Shown: positions 46,401 through 58,400 of the stretch, piece by piece
Position numbering within the stretch: position 1 is the stretch's first letter
Layout: each line of letters starts with the position of its first letter
From: Chimonanthus salicifolius
Lineage: Eukaryota > Streptophyta > Magnoliopsida > Laurales > Calycanthaceae
Direction of reading: 5' to 3'
Assembly (NCBI GenBank): GCA_013350335.1
Contig: CM023539.1
Span: 40,038,631-40,102,630 of the forward strand
DNA: 64,000 nucleotides
Position numbers and translations under genes: made by a program
The notes under the pieces: model-generated
What the model saw: the letters and a program-made list of their open reading frames with translations, nothing else
The model's database searches: none
What the model was told of the DNA's origin: nothing

Positions 46401-49400
46401 TAATAGTATACTATATGAATGTGGAAGGGAAATTGTTGACTTGCGAACTATATTCTATTATTATTTCATGAAATTTATTACATACATAGCATTACATAAG
46501 TCATCGAATGATAACATAAAAAAAATGAAAAGAAGAGAACAGTTGAAGAAAGCGATTCACGATTAACTAAAAAATCGCACATTTTTAAAGCATTTCAATA
46601 ATTGATGCAAGTCGAATCGTGATACCCCTTGATTCGATTCAAATCGCACGATTCGACTCGTGAATCATGCGATTTTGACAACCTTGATAAAAATTTAGAA
46701 AAATTAGAGAAAAATAATAAATTTTAATAGAAAATCAAATGGATAAAGGGCTTTCCTTTCATGTAAGCACATTGGGATATGGAAAACTGATGTAATAGGA
46801 TAAGATTTTTTAACTTGGTGAGGGTACATGGGCTACAATTAATAGGTAAAAAAAAATTTAAATATTAATTTTAATTCAATTTGAGTTGTGCTCGGGTTTG
46901 GGATCCCTCTACCCAACCCTTGGGTCGAGTCAATTTAAATTTTTTCAAGAAATGCATGACCCAGACCCAATTTTTTTTAGGTCGGGTTGGGCGGGTTCAC
47001 GGATCAAGTAAAAAATTGCCATCTACTCAATCCCCCGTTTCATAAGGAATCTGCCACCCCATTAGCTGACCTCCTACCGCGTCTAAAGGTAACTTTCAAC
47101 TGCACTCAACTCCTTTTTTTTGAGCTGTAACAAGAGAATAATGCATTAATAAGAAGATGAGTACAACAACATGCAAAAGCAAAAAGGTTTAGGAGACATA
47201 AACCCAAACAAGAAAAAGAAAAATACAAAGCAATCAAACCCATGAAAACAAGCACCCGAAGTCCCACAAAAATACAACCAAGTCCATGAGTCACAACCAA
47301 TACAACCAATATAACCCTCCTTTCCAATCGATGAATCACAAATAGAAGACTCCATGAGATGATAAATCGACTCTGTATTTCACAAGAAGTCCGCTACTCC
47401 GTTAGTTGATTTGCTGACTTGTGAGAAAGATATCTCTCTGCCATTGAGTAATGCGTTAATCTCCCTCACAACTATTATTGATCTCCAAGGAGATCGTTTC
47501 ACTCCTGTTACCCACTTAGTTGCATTTGCTGAATCACTTATAATGATTAATTTTCCCAGCCCAAGGGAGTTCAATATGGTCAAGGCTTTCCTATTACTAA
47601 GAAGTTCTGCCTTTTTTTATTCTTTCCTACCTGCTGATTCGAATAACATGACGGAAGACTATCCAATATGATCAAGCATAACCCCACCAATTCTCGCCAG
47701 CCCTGATTTTCCTCTGGAAACCCCGTTTACATTAAATTTGAATGTACCTTGATGTGGGGGAGACCAAGTGACCAAGGTTTTAGTCCTTCTAGGACCTCCA
47801 GATAGACAGCCCTCCCATGAATTATAAAAATCCGTTATTTTTTGCCCCTTGAAGTCCTTCCCAAATAAAATCCAAACACACAGCCTCCACTCAGCCTTAT
47901 GGAAAATCTCAATTACCTCTGATGCCTTCAATTAGAAAATCCTTGAATTCCTCTCATTCCAAATAGACCATAGAATACTCCAAGCTGCCTTTGTCTTTGG
48001 ATTGAGGCAAGGAAGGGGCCAAGATCCCATCACTCCCTTGCATATCCTATCTAAAACCCAAGAGAATCTCATAGGGTTAACAAAGTTTGTCCATAACTGA
48101 CCCGTAACAGGGCAGCGCACGAAAAAGTGATCTGCATCTTCCTCTAAAAGACCGCAAAAGGTGGCATTGGAGGTCGTCCTCCGGGTTGAGTAAACCCCTT
48201 TGCTTAGAGCCGCTTTGTTAAGTATCTTTCCTTTTAGGACACTCCACACAAAGGCTTGTACTCTTGGGGGAGCCAAACTCTTCCAAGCTAAGCCAGGTAA
48301 GGTCAAAAGCTCCTCTAGGCTCTCATGTTTGAAGCCCCTAAGATCTCTTCTGAAGTCAAAATGCCAAAGAACTTGGTCTTACTCATCTTTGTAGCGATCC
48401 CTGACTAAAGCCCTCTTTGTTGCGTGCTACCCTGTACAATAAGGGATAGACTTCCTTTAGGGATCTCGCCCCAAGCCACAAATCCGTCCAAAAAAGGGTT
48501 CTATCTCCATTTCCAACTAGGAGCCTCAGGTTCTCTAGGAAAATGCGCCCATGGGCCCCATTCCCCTTCCTATTTTCCACCATATCTTTACTACCTGTGA
48601 TCTTATCCTCTCCACGGTTTCTCCTAGCGCCCAGCCTCCACTATCTCCTAAACCATATTTGGAGGTTAACACTTTAGCCCACAAAGCTTTCTTCTCTTTC
48701 CCAAACCCCCAACTCCATTTGCACAACAATGCTTGATTCCTTACTTGGAGAGGAACTATTCCTAACCCTCCGGACGACTTGGGCTTAGTCACATCGGACC
48801 AAGAGAACCTTTTTCTTATCTTGCCTGTCACCTCATAGGAACCTCCTAAAGCATTGCTCTAGTTTTCTCGAAATTCCTTTTGGCATTTGAAAAATGGACA
48901 TGTAGTAGGTGGGGATTCATGATGACAGGTCTAATGAGGGCTAATCTTCGACCTAAAGACAAGTACCTTCTACCCCATCCCTCTAATCTTTTCTCCACCT
49001 TTTCCACAACCAGGGCTCAAAAAGATTTTGATCTTGGGTTCCCACCCACCTACAATCCTAAGTAGTTGAAAGGTAATGCCTCGATTGAAAAGCTTGTCAC
49101 ATCCGCTAGTTGCCTTAACAACTGTTCCTCTACTTCGGTTCCAATGAAAGTGCTCTTACCTAGGTTGACCCGCAACCCTGAAACCAGTTCAAACATTTGA
49201 GAATCGCCTGGTAGCCTATGACTTCTTCTTTGCTTGGTTCACAGAAAAATAGAGTGTTGGCAAACTGCAAATGTGTAACTATTAGGCCTTGCTTGGACAC
49301 GTGAAAACCTTTAACTATACCCAGATCCCTAGCCTTTTCCACCAATTTATTCAGACCTTCACCTATCAATTTGAAGATAAAGGGTGAAAGCGGGTTCCCT

Positions 49401-52400
49401 GCCTAAGACCTTTGTTAGCTGTTATGGGCATAATTGGGGACCATTTACAAGAATAGAATAAGTGTTGTTCTCCACACAAGATTTCATCCATTTCTTCCAT
49501 TGTTGCCCAAAACCCATCCCGTCGAAAAGGTACCCCTCAAAAGTCCAGTCCACATAGTCATCGGCTTTTTCCATGTCAATTTTGAATAACCCTCGGCTTC
49601 CTATCCCTAAGATGCATGTGGGTTGACTCATTTGCAATAAGCACCCCTTGAAAGATCTGTTTGTCTTCAACAAACGCACTCCTTCAGTCTTTTTGCCAAA
49701 ACCTTTGCTAATAATTTGTAGTTACAACCAATGAGGCTGATAGGTCTAAAGTGAGACAGTTCCAATGGAGTTCTTAAGGCCTTTGTTTATAATGCCACTT
49801 TCATTGAATTCCTTAAAAACCTTAAAAAAGTCCGCGCCTACTGTGTCCCAACACGCTTTAATAAATTTTAAGTTAAAACCATCTGGGCTTTATCACCCGC
49901 AATGCTACCTAGGACTTCTCTAATTTCCTTTACAGTGAAATCCCTTTCCAACCAGCTCGTCCTCCCTTCACTAACCCTTTTAAATTGGATCCCATCCATT
50001 ATTGGTTGGCTAGCTCTACCCTCCACCAAAGATGCGAACTTTAATCTAGTAAAAGGGGAGAATAGACTAATGGACACCTAAGGTAGGGAGGTACTAAAAA
50101 GGGATTCAGCAAATGCTCGCTAAAATGAGATAGAGGAAAAGGCTGCATGAGAGAAATATAACAACAAAAGGAAGAAGAAGGATAAAGTGTTGAGAATACC
50201 ATGTCTGAGGGTCTAAGTGAGGAGAATGGATCAAATCGAAGAGTAGATAGCCAGGTATCCGTCACAGCAAAAAAAAGCCAAGGCATTGGGAAGGAGGCGA
50301 GCCGAAGGCGCAGAGGAAGAGTTGATGTTGAAGAGTAAAGTTGGTTGGAGCTCCACCAGAGCATCATCATCTTGAGGATGAGAGGCTGAAAATGACAAGC
50401 TAATCTCCCCTAGAAAGGGGAGAAAAAATGCGAGACATCCGAAAGAGAACACGATCCACAACAGCTTGGATAAAAAAATACCAAAACAAACCATGAGATA
50501 TGCTAGAAAAGATACTAGAAGGGAAATCACAGGAAAAGGGAGGGGGGGTACCCGGAGGAGTAAGGCATCAGCGAAGTGAGCTCAGCAAGGGAGGAATCGG
50601 GTGGAGCTGGTGGGGGAGGATATGGCTGATATTGATCTCAAGTTGACTGAAAGATAGCCGAGAAGTGTCTCCTAACTACATCTCTAATCTCATCCTCATT
50701 CACCAATGTTCTACCTTCCACCACAATATATTTAATATTGTTGCTAGCTCTCCTCCCATTAACCACTCTATGAAGGAATTTGGTGTTCTTGTCTCCCTCT
50801 TTCAACCATAAAACCCTTAATTTCAGTCGCCACTCAACTTCTTCCAAACGCATGCAGTCCCAAAGTAGAGCCTTGTAAGTCCTACTTGAATCTAATTCCT
50901 CCTCTAAATCCCTTTCGTCCTCTAACCGATTCCAACTTTTTAGTTCCATTAGAGCAACCTCCTTTCTTTCCCATATCTTCCCCCCTTCCCCCCCCCCCCG
51001 CGGTTGGATTTGACTCATTCTTTACTTTTTTATTTCAACAGAATAAGTTTTCTGCAGAGTACAAAGCCCACCTAACCAAAAAAAGAGAAACCCTCCCACC
51101 AAACCTGGATCTGTTGCATGAAGTTAGGGTCTTCCATCCAAGCATTTTAAAGCGGAAGGGTTTCGGTCCCCAGTTAGTCTCTTCTGTATCAAGTAACACC
51201 GGGCTATGATCTGAAATTGTGTTGAACAATTTAATTTGACTTCCATGCATAAAGTGATCATCCAATCCCAATCCGGTGACAAATGAAATCTGTCCTATCT
51301 ACTCATTGCTGATTAGATCAAGTAAATCGGCTTCTGATTAGCGGATGATCTACTAAGAGATTCCTTTCAATAAAATCGGAGAAATTTGTTGACTCGCGAC
51401 TAGTACGATTTTGACAACACTGATCTCAAGTATACATTTTTGGATCTTAAGAATGTACTATAGGACTCCTTATACCCTTCCCATCTTTTGCCAAGGATCA
51501 TATCAGTAATCATCAATTGAGACTTCTCTACCTCATTGAAAGCAGCCATTTCGCTTTGGCATCTCTGTCTTGGGCATCAATTAAGAAAGTGCTTGACTTG
51601 CAACGACAAAGTTGTGGGTTCAAGTCCTATAGGTGTAAATAGGCAGTCATCCCTTTGAAAAATGAAAATAATAAATGCCAAAACTAGTTCTTAGATCCAA
51701 ACTCAAACAGATGTGAAAAATGGTTCTAGTAATGATGATGCTTGGACATCACCTGGTTTCTCTACACAGTATACCTGAACCTATTTTATTACACAACATA
51801 ATAGTAGATTATTTTACTGCCAAAGGGCGGTTTCCAAATGGCAACTACATAGCTAATGATTGAGCATGCAAATTTTGCAAAGTACAGGTCATATGATACT
51901 AATAGCATAAACTTCAGGTCTGATGTCCTCGGATTGTTACTCATGACCACATAGCGTCATGGTCATCTCTTTGAATTGAAACCATATAGGATATGTATGA
52001 CGGTGCAACAAAAAGTGTAGGAGCCGTATGTACAATGATGGATTTCCCAATGGAGTTGTGCTGCACCAAGAGTCACTTTGATCCTCTGTTTGCTTTGGTT
52101 ATCACAACTATTTAACTGTAGAAAGATGAAGCTTGTATATAGTCTGCAATATGATACCAATTAAAGATCCAAGAAATCAACCAAATATTAAGCTAGAATT
52201 GGAGGAGATGCATATGTTAAGATAGATGATGCAAATGTTAAGATAGGCATATGGAGCAACTAAAGTAAAAATCATAGAATTTGAAATGAGCACAAAAGAG
52301 GAAACGTGAAGTTTTCTCTGATAGAGATGCATCTCACGGAATGGCATTTAAGATTGTAATATAAAAGACTGGAAACAGTCCTAGCATAAAGAACAGAAAG

Positions 52401-55400
52401 ATTACAAGTTCAAGAAAGAAGGAGAGGGGAACAATAAAGACTTGGAATGTAGTGAGAAATGATGTCCTAGACTGTGGATAGACTTAGATTTTGATATGGC
52501 TGATTGGAGAAGTAGAATTTGAAAAGCCAACCCCATATAAGTGGATGAGGCTATAGTGATCAGTGCAAAAATATGAGTGTCAAATTATTTGTCAGGAACT
52601 AGAAATCAGCGCATTTATGGAAAGTCTTTCTCAATTAGAAGAACAAAGGATGCAACTTACAGTAGCCCGAGTTATGCCAGGAAGGCAGTAATCAGCATGA
52701 GGTGTTAATACGTGCCCTTTCTTCACTAAGAACTGCATCATCATATTAGACCATTTTCAACTGGAAGGTGAACTCGAAACAGATACATAAATATTGCATA
52801 CTCAAGAGAATTGTCATTTTGTAATAACACGAATCTGCAACATCATAACAGAAGCATAACTCACAATGTTCGTTGCATTTGTCTCTGACACAAAACCATT
52901 TTGGTCTAGCATGATTGCATCATCTGCCTTCGCAAGATTACCTTCAATCTATGCCACTCCAAATAGCCAATTGTTACAAAATAAAACCAAAATAGGTAAG
53001 GAAATAGAACATTTCAACAAAAAAGAATGTTGCATAAAGGGAAAAACCTTTGCCAATATGTTGTTGATCAGATTGTTGTGATGAATCTTTGAATCCAGAT
53101 TCTGGAAGCAGTGCAACAGAATATGAGTTCAAATGACAAATGTGAAGCATGCTTTAGAATTTATCCAAGATCACTAGATTTTACTTTGATGAATGGCTAC
53201 CCATTCCACATTGCATTCAAGGCAGCATAAAAACAACAAGCCACATCATGTGGGTGTGATAGATTTATCCAAACCATTATCAGTGCGGAAATTAATATAG
53301 AGAGAAAAGGTCATAAAAATGGTATCCCATTCCCACATAATGCCACAGCATTTCACACATCAAATCTCAGTGGAAGGTACAATCATCCAATCTGGCAAAA
53401 CATTGGAAAAGCTTGTAACTTGGGGCACACCAGAACCTTCCTGAGGCAAATGAGAGGATGTAGGTAAAGGAGACCACAAACTAGGCAACCAAGTAATTGA
53501 TTGATTTTGGTCTGATTCGGGTCTAATTCAGGTTCGGATCACCAACCTTCAACCAATTAAATGGGTCAGTAGGGCAGAACGCTATTCAAGTTCAGGTCAG
53601 GTCTGATTTGGTTCTCGGTTACCCATTTATCTGACCCAAATCGATTTAGAAACATTTACCCATTTAGACATTTAGCTCATTTTTTTAAAAAAAATAGTTT
53701 GGGTCCTACCCGAACCCATCTAAACCAATTTACCAATTTGACATTTAGCTTATTTTAAAAAATCACAAAAACTATAAATACAAAATACTTACAAATCCAA
53801 AAAAAAAAAAAAAATTTAAAATGTGCCAAAAGATAGTTTCGCACACCCCTAAATTAAGCAAAACAAAAACACAATATGTAGTGTAATGTACAAGCTAGTC
53901 TAGATATGTCAAATCACCGTTTTGCAAAGTAAAGTACAAGTAAACAAGAAAGTACAAATCTCTTAGCACTTTAGCAAGTATACACTAAAAACAAAAACAT
54001 ATAATACTAAATCCGATAACAAGTTGAGTTGGTTTATATTGTTTGAATCTATAGCTATGACAATGACATTATTTTGGCATTGAACATATAGACAAACTAA
54101 TGCTAACCACTCATTTCATGGGTGCCTTGGTAGTATAGTATATCTTGAAAGTTTTCATTAATAAAATTCCAAAATTTACCTTCTTATTAATATTATCACT
54201 GTTGAGTTACACTGAGGAGACTTATACGGCTGGTTGTTACATATAGACATGGTAATAGTTGGATCAGTTGGGTCTACCCATTTACAAATGGGTCTGGGTT
54301 TGGTCTTAGAATTTATAAATGGATTCGGTCAGGTCAATCCATTTAATAAGTGGGTAGAAAATTTAGACCCATATCCTATTAAAGTGGTTGGGTTTGGGTC
54401 GGGTAAACATGTTGGCTCAGATTTTGTGGGGTCTATGATAAAATCCATGTTACCGGACATTATGGAGGTTAAACTTTGCCCAATTGATTAATGCGATTAG
54501 TGATTTTTGCTCAAACAAATGGAGAAAAATGGTTAGTGCCATACACAGACATGGCATTGAATGAAAGTATATGCCAAGTGAAAGGGTTTTCTACTTTAAA
54601 GTAACATATCAGGCAGGAACTTCATGGATTATTCAGGGTGCACAGGGATCTATCTTGTATCACAATTTGTTTGGATCTTTTGGTAGGACCAATTGTCGTC
54701 CACCATGAAAGAAAAAGTCAAATTGAGATAACATCTTCTGATTGTTTTGAAAAGTATAACATCCTCTGATTTTTCTGGCTCCAAATTGGTATCAGGAACC
54801 AGAGGTAGCAATTATTTTGCTGGAAGAGTGCAGGAAAATAGCATCTGAAGTCTGAATCAATAGGCTTTTCAAGTTTTGAACAGCTTGATCACCCAAAGAA
54901 TGTTGTTTAGCTGCTCCACACAACGCATATCAGATGATGCAGTACTCCACCTAGACTTTTAAAACACTTCCAATTTACTGTAGACCAACAAATCAAACCT
55001 TGTTCTGAAATTTATGGCATGGGAAGTCAAATTCAAACAACATTCTCTAGAAGGTTGGCACTGTCTGCCCTGGTTGAAGGCAAATCCTAATTAATCCAGT
55101 GAGCTGGGCCAAAGAGATTGTGCAGCTTTTGTTAAGAGGTTAATTAATTGGGTGGCGGAAATTCAGTCCCGGATGAGGGATAGTAGGAATTTTTTTTTTT
55201 TTTCCGGGTAGGCTATTTTCTTGGAAAATTTTACCCATAAGAATTAGATTCCAAGAAAAGATTTTGAAAACAAACTAAAAATCTCACTGCCCTAAGAACA
55301 AAATTTCCAATAAAATTTGAACAAAATAAATGTCCCTAAATATTTGGATAGATGTACTTTTCTTTTTCTTTTCTTTTTCTTGTAGCCTTTGGGTTTGAGC

Positions 55401-58400
55401 ATTTTAGACCCGGTGCTGCTGTTTTTCTCTCTTCGTCAAAGAGAAGTGCATCTCATTTCGTCAAAATAAATCCAACATAGTTAAAATGTGGTCTACGCTT
55501 GAGTTTCTATCAAAAAGGTAGTAAGCATTGTTTCCATCTTTGCAAAAAACTGCTGCAACAAGTTTAGATAATGCATCTGTCCACCTTCATGGTAAATCTG
55601 GTGGAGCCAGTTTTGAAACCACTTATTGTGAACCTCATGATACTTGAAAGGAAAAAATAAGTTAACAAGATAATTTTTTTACTCAAAATTCTTTCATTAC
55701 TCGTGAATTGATGAACATGAAACAGTTACAATGCAAAGTTTAGCTTGTCTATATATACGTAATTAGGTATGAAATTTAGGCCAACACCTGACCAGTTTAT
55801 TTACCAACCCTGAAACTCTAGACAGAGCCATAGACCATGATAAATAAGTCAGAAAGCATGGATTTCCACAGTTACTAAAAGTAAAGGAGTCAGGAAGTTT
55901 ATCTTATTGAAGCACATGGTTAACAATACTGGTGATACGAAAAATAAAGGACAATGTAAATCTTACATTTGGTGAATTTCGGCGTGTAGTAGCAGTCACC
56001 AAAGTGATGCCATCTGAATTATCATAGACAGGTGGTTTCCATTCAGCAAGCACTGTGCAATTCCCCACACACAATTTATTCAGCAAAAGAAAGTTACATA
56101 TCAACAACTGCAACAGTTCAAAGTTCAGATTGACAATGCATACCAATTAAGGTGCACCCGTAAAGATTGAATGCTGGGCTCATTCCAGATGTAACCTGAA
56201 AAGGATGAGCATAATAAGAACTGGCGACGCACTATTGTGCAAAAGCAGCAGTAAACTACAAAACCGATCAGAGACCTGGTGCCGCCTTCTCTAAAATTTT
56301 CAGTGCACATATAATGCCATACAATAATGCTTGGGTGTGACAATTTAAACAATTTATCCAAACCACACGCTCCAGCCCACCCTTCATAGGCCATGAAGCA
56401 ATAATAACATTGACAGGATAAACCTAATAATCATATAAATGGTCAACAAATAGGATAGTTAAATCATCCAAAAAGAAAGAACTGTGACAATTTGAAACCA
56501 CAACTTGCATTGCTTATGGATTCAAAGATTCACATTGATCAAATCATCCTAAAAAGTCCAAGCATGGATTCAAATGGATACCTTTAACTGGAAAAACTCC
56601 AAGCTTTGAACAGTAGGATCAATCAATCAGTAAGAATTTGCACAGAGAACATGATGTACAGATGGACCCAACTGGTGAAGGATTTTGTATCCTTTTTGAG
56701 GGCACTTGCATAATACAATCATTCTAATCTTCTGAAGTTCTGTCTTTTGTAATCTTCTCAAAAAATAGTCTATTCTATTTTTATTGAACTGCTTTGCTAA
56801 GCAAGCAAGCATTAAAAGGGGTCCAAAGTGATAAATAAGCATGTAGATATTAAATTGGTCCCAACATGCATTGTCCCACACACACATATTAATTGTATAG
56901 ATGCATTAACAGTACTACTATCTAAACTGGGTGTTAGATATTTAGTAGAAATAACCTTTTTACCACGAGTTAGAGTAAGACGGATGTGTGCATTATCAAA
57001 CATTCCATTTGATATGAGAGTCGTGAAAATGGCTGTCTTAACCTGCATTTTATCATGAAAAATGTTATCATTTTGATAAAAGCACAATATTCACTTAAAA
57101 CAAATGAGAGCAAGTCCAAAAAAACATAAACCCGTCTCGGACATGTAAGCATAACCACACAGGCACCAAGACCACAACATTAAGGAAATGAGGGCTTATA
57201 ATTTCAAGCAATCACCTCATCACGACTTGGAATGTTAATGAACGCCAAAGATTTTGCCTGAGTCAAACAACCTAATATGAAAAGAAATCAATTTTTCATG
57301 AAGAAAAACTCAGCTATTCAAAATAAAGTGACCTTTTGGCATAGGAAACTATCCATTTTACAGCAGATGCTTTCAACAGAAGGAATTATCCACTCTTTTG
57401 TCAGGGAGTATATAGTTTTTTAAGGTTCATAATAATATTCGCATTGGACTTATCCAAACCAATGCATCTCTTGGCTCATCATAAATGTATCATACGACCA
57501 AAATCAACCTGATGGAATAATGCGAATACCCACCCAACCAAAAAACCCATCCAACCCATCCCATCCCCCAACCTAAAAAAAAAACCCAAACAAGATGGGC
57601 CGCATCTGGATGAGGATACAGTTTTTCAGGGGATTCCCTTGGGTAGAGGATTCACTTGTTGAGGGAATTTCTTGTATCTTGTTTGATAATCACATGTGAA
57701 AAGCTATGAGGAGAAAAGAAAGAATGAGAGGGGGCAAGGAAGGTGGAAGGAAAACCTTTTGTGTGTGAGCATGGATGGGTGAGCATGGATGGGTCGTGCC
57801 GTGTTGAGTTTTTTATGAGGGACAAGGTGAGCCACCTTGAGTTGTTTCACAGTGTAGGTAAGGGTTTTACTGGATAACAGCACAATGATCACTAACTTCA
57901 AATCATAGATCCATCAGAAATATCAGGGCATCATACATTCACGATGGTGACCAACAGATGAACATCATTATCTGTAGATTAGGCATCTCAGTAAACTAAG
58001 TCCCCAAAGGCTTAAAAGTGAAGTGGAAAGTTCCTCATAAATCAGTTCTAAAATTAAAAAGAAGAGAACTAACCTATCTAAATGTTCATTGACTTTAAAT
58101 ATTTTCCCATCATAAACACGAAGTCCCTCCCAGACGGCATCACCTCCTTGGACAACTGAGTCGAAAACTGAAACCTTTAACCAATCAAATGGTAAGAAAA
58201 CAGAGGTAGATGACAACAAAACCTCTACAAAAAATGACAAAAATAAAACACCACAACTTTTATTGAAGATTCCATCAAAACCTAGTCATTAGAATTCAAT
58301 CAAGAAATACCTTGGCACTTTCACGTGTCGTAAGTTCATCACCCACCCAAACAAGTATCTTCTCATTGGCTGGAACAGGAAGACTAGGACGAGGTATAGG

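Larger units (their letters stand above)
45796..47105 (-). pseudogene. LINE B (RNase H end and 3' UTR), split by hAT element E
   Basis: Minus strand near 47100-47035 reads KVTFRRGRRSANGVADSL, a LINE RNase H end. After element E it continues from about 45995 with a LINE-like 3' UTR ending tctgttactctaaaaaaaat near 45796. Its 5' side is cut at 47105/47106 by LINE C. Confidence 0.65.
40267..52660 (-). other. Aminotransferase-like 12.4-kb intron
   Basis: This is nearly all transposon: LINE A split by a 3.5-kb solo LTR, LINE B split by hAT element E (itself containing a MITE), LINE C, and an RTE fragment at its right end. Confidence 0.88.
53102..55966 (-). other. Aminotransferase-like intron (2.9 kb)
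   Basis: It contains two GGGTT/ACCCAA-rich repeat remnants (about 53510-53850 and 54235-54490) and T/A runs. No further gene or delimited transposon is visible. Confidence 0.75.
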
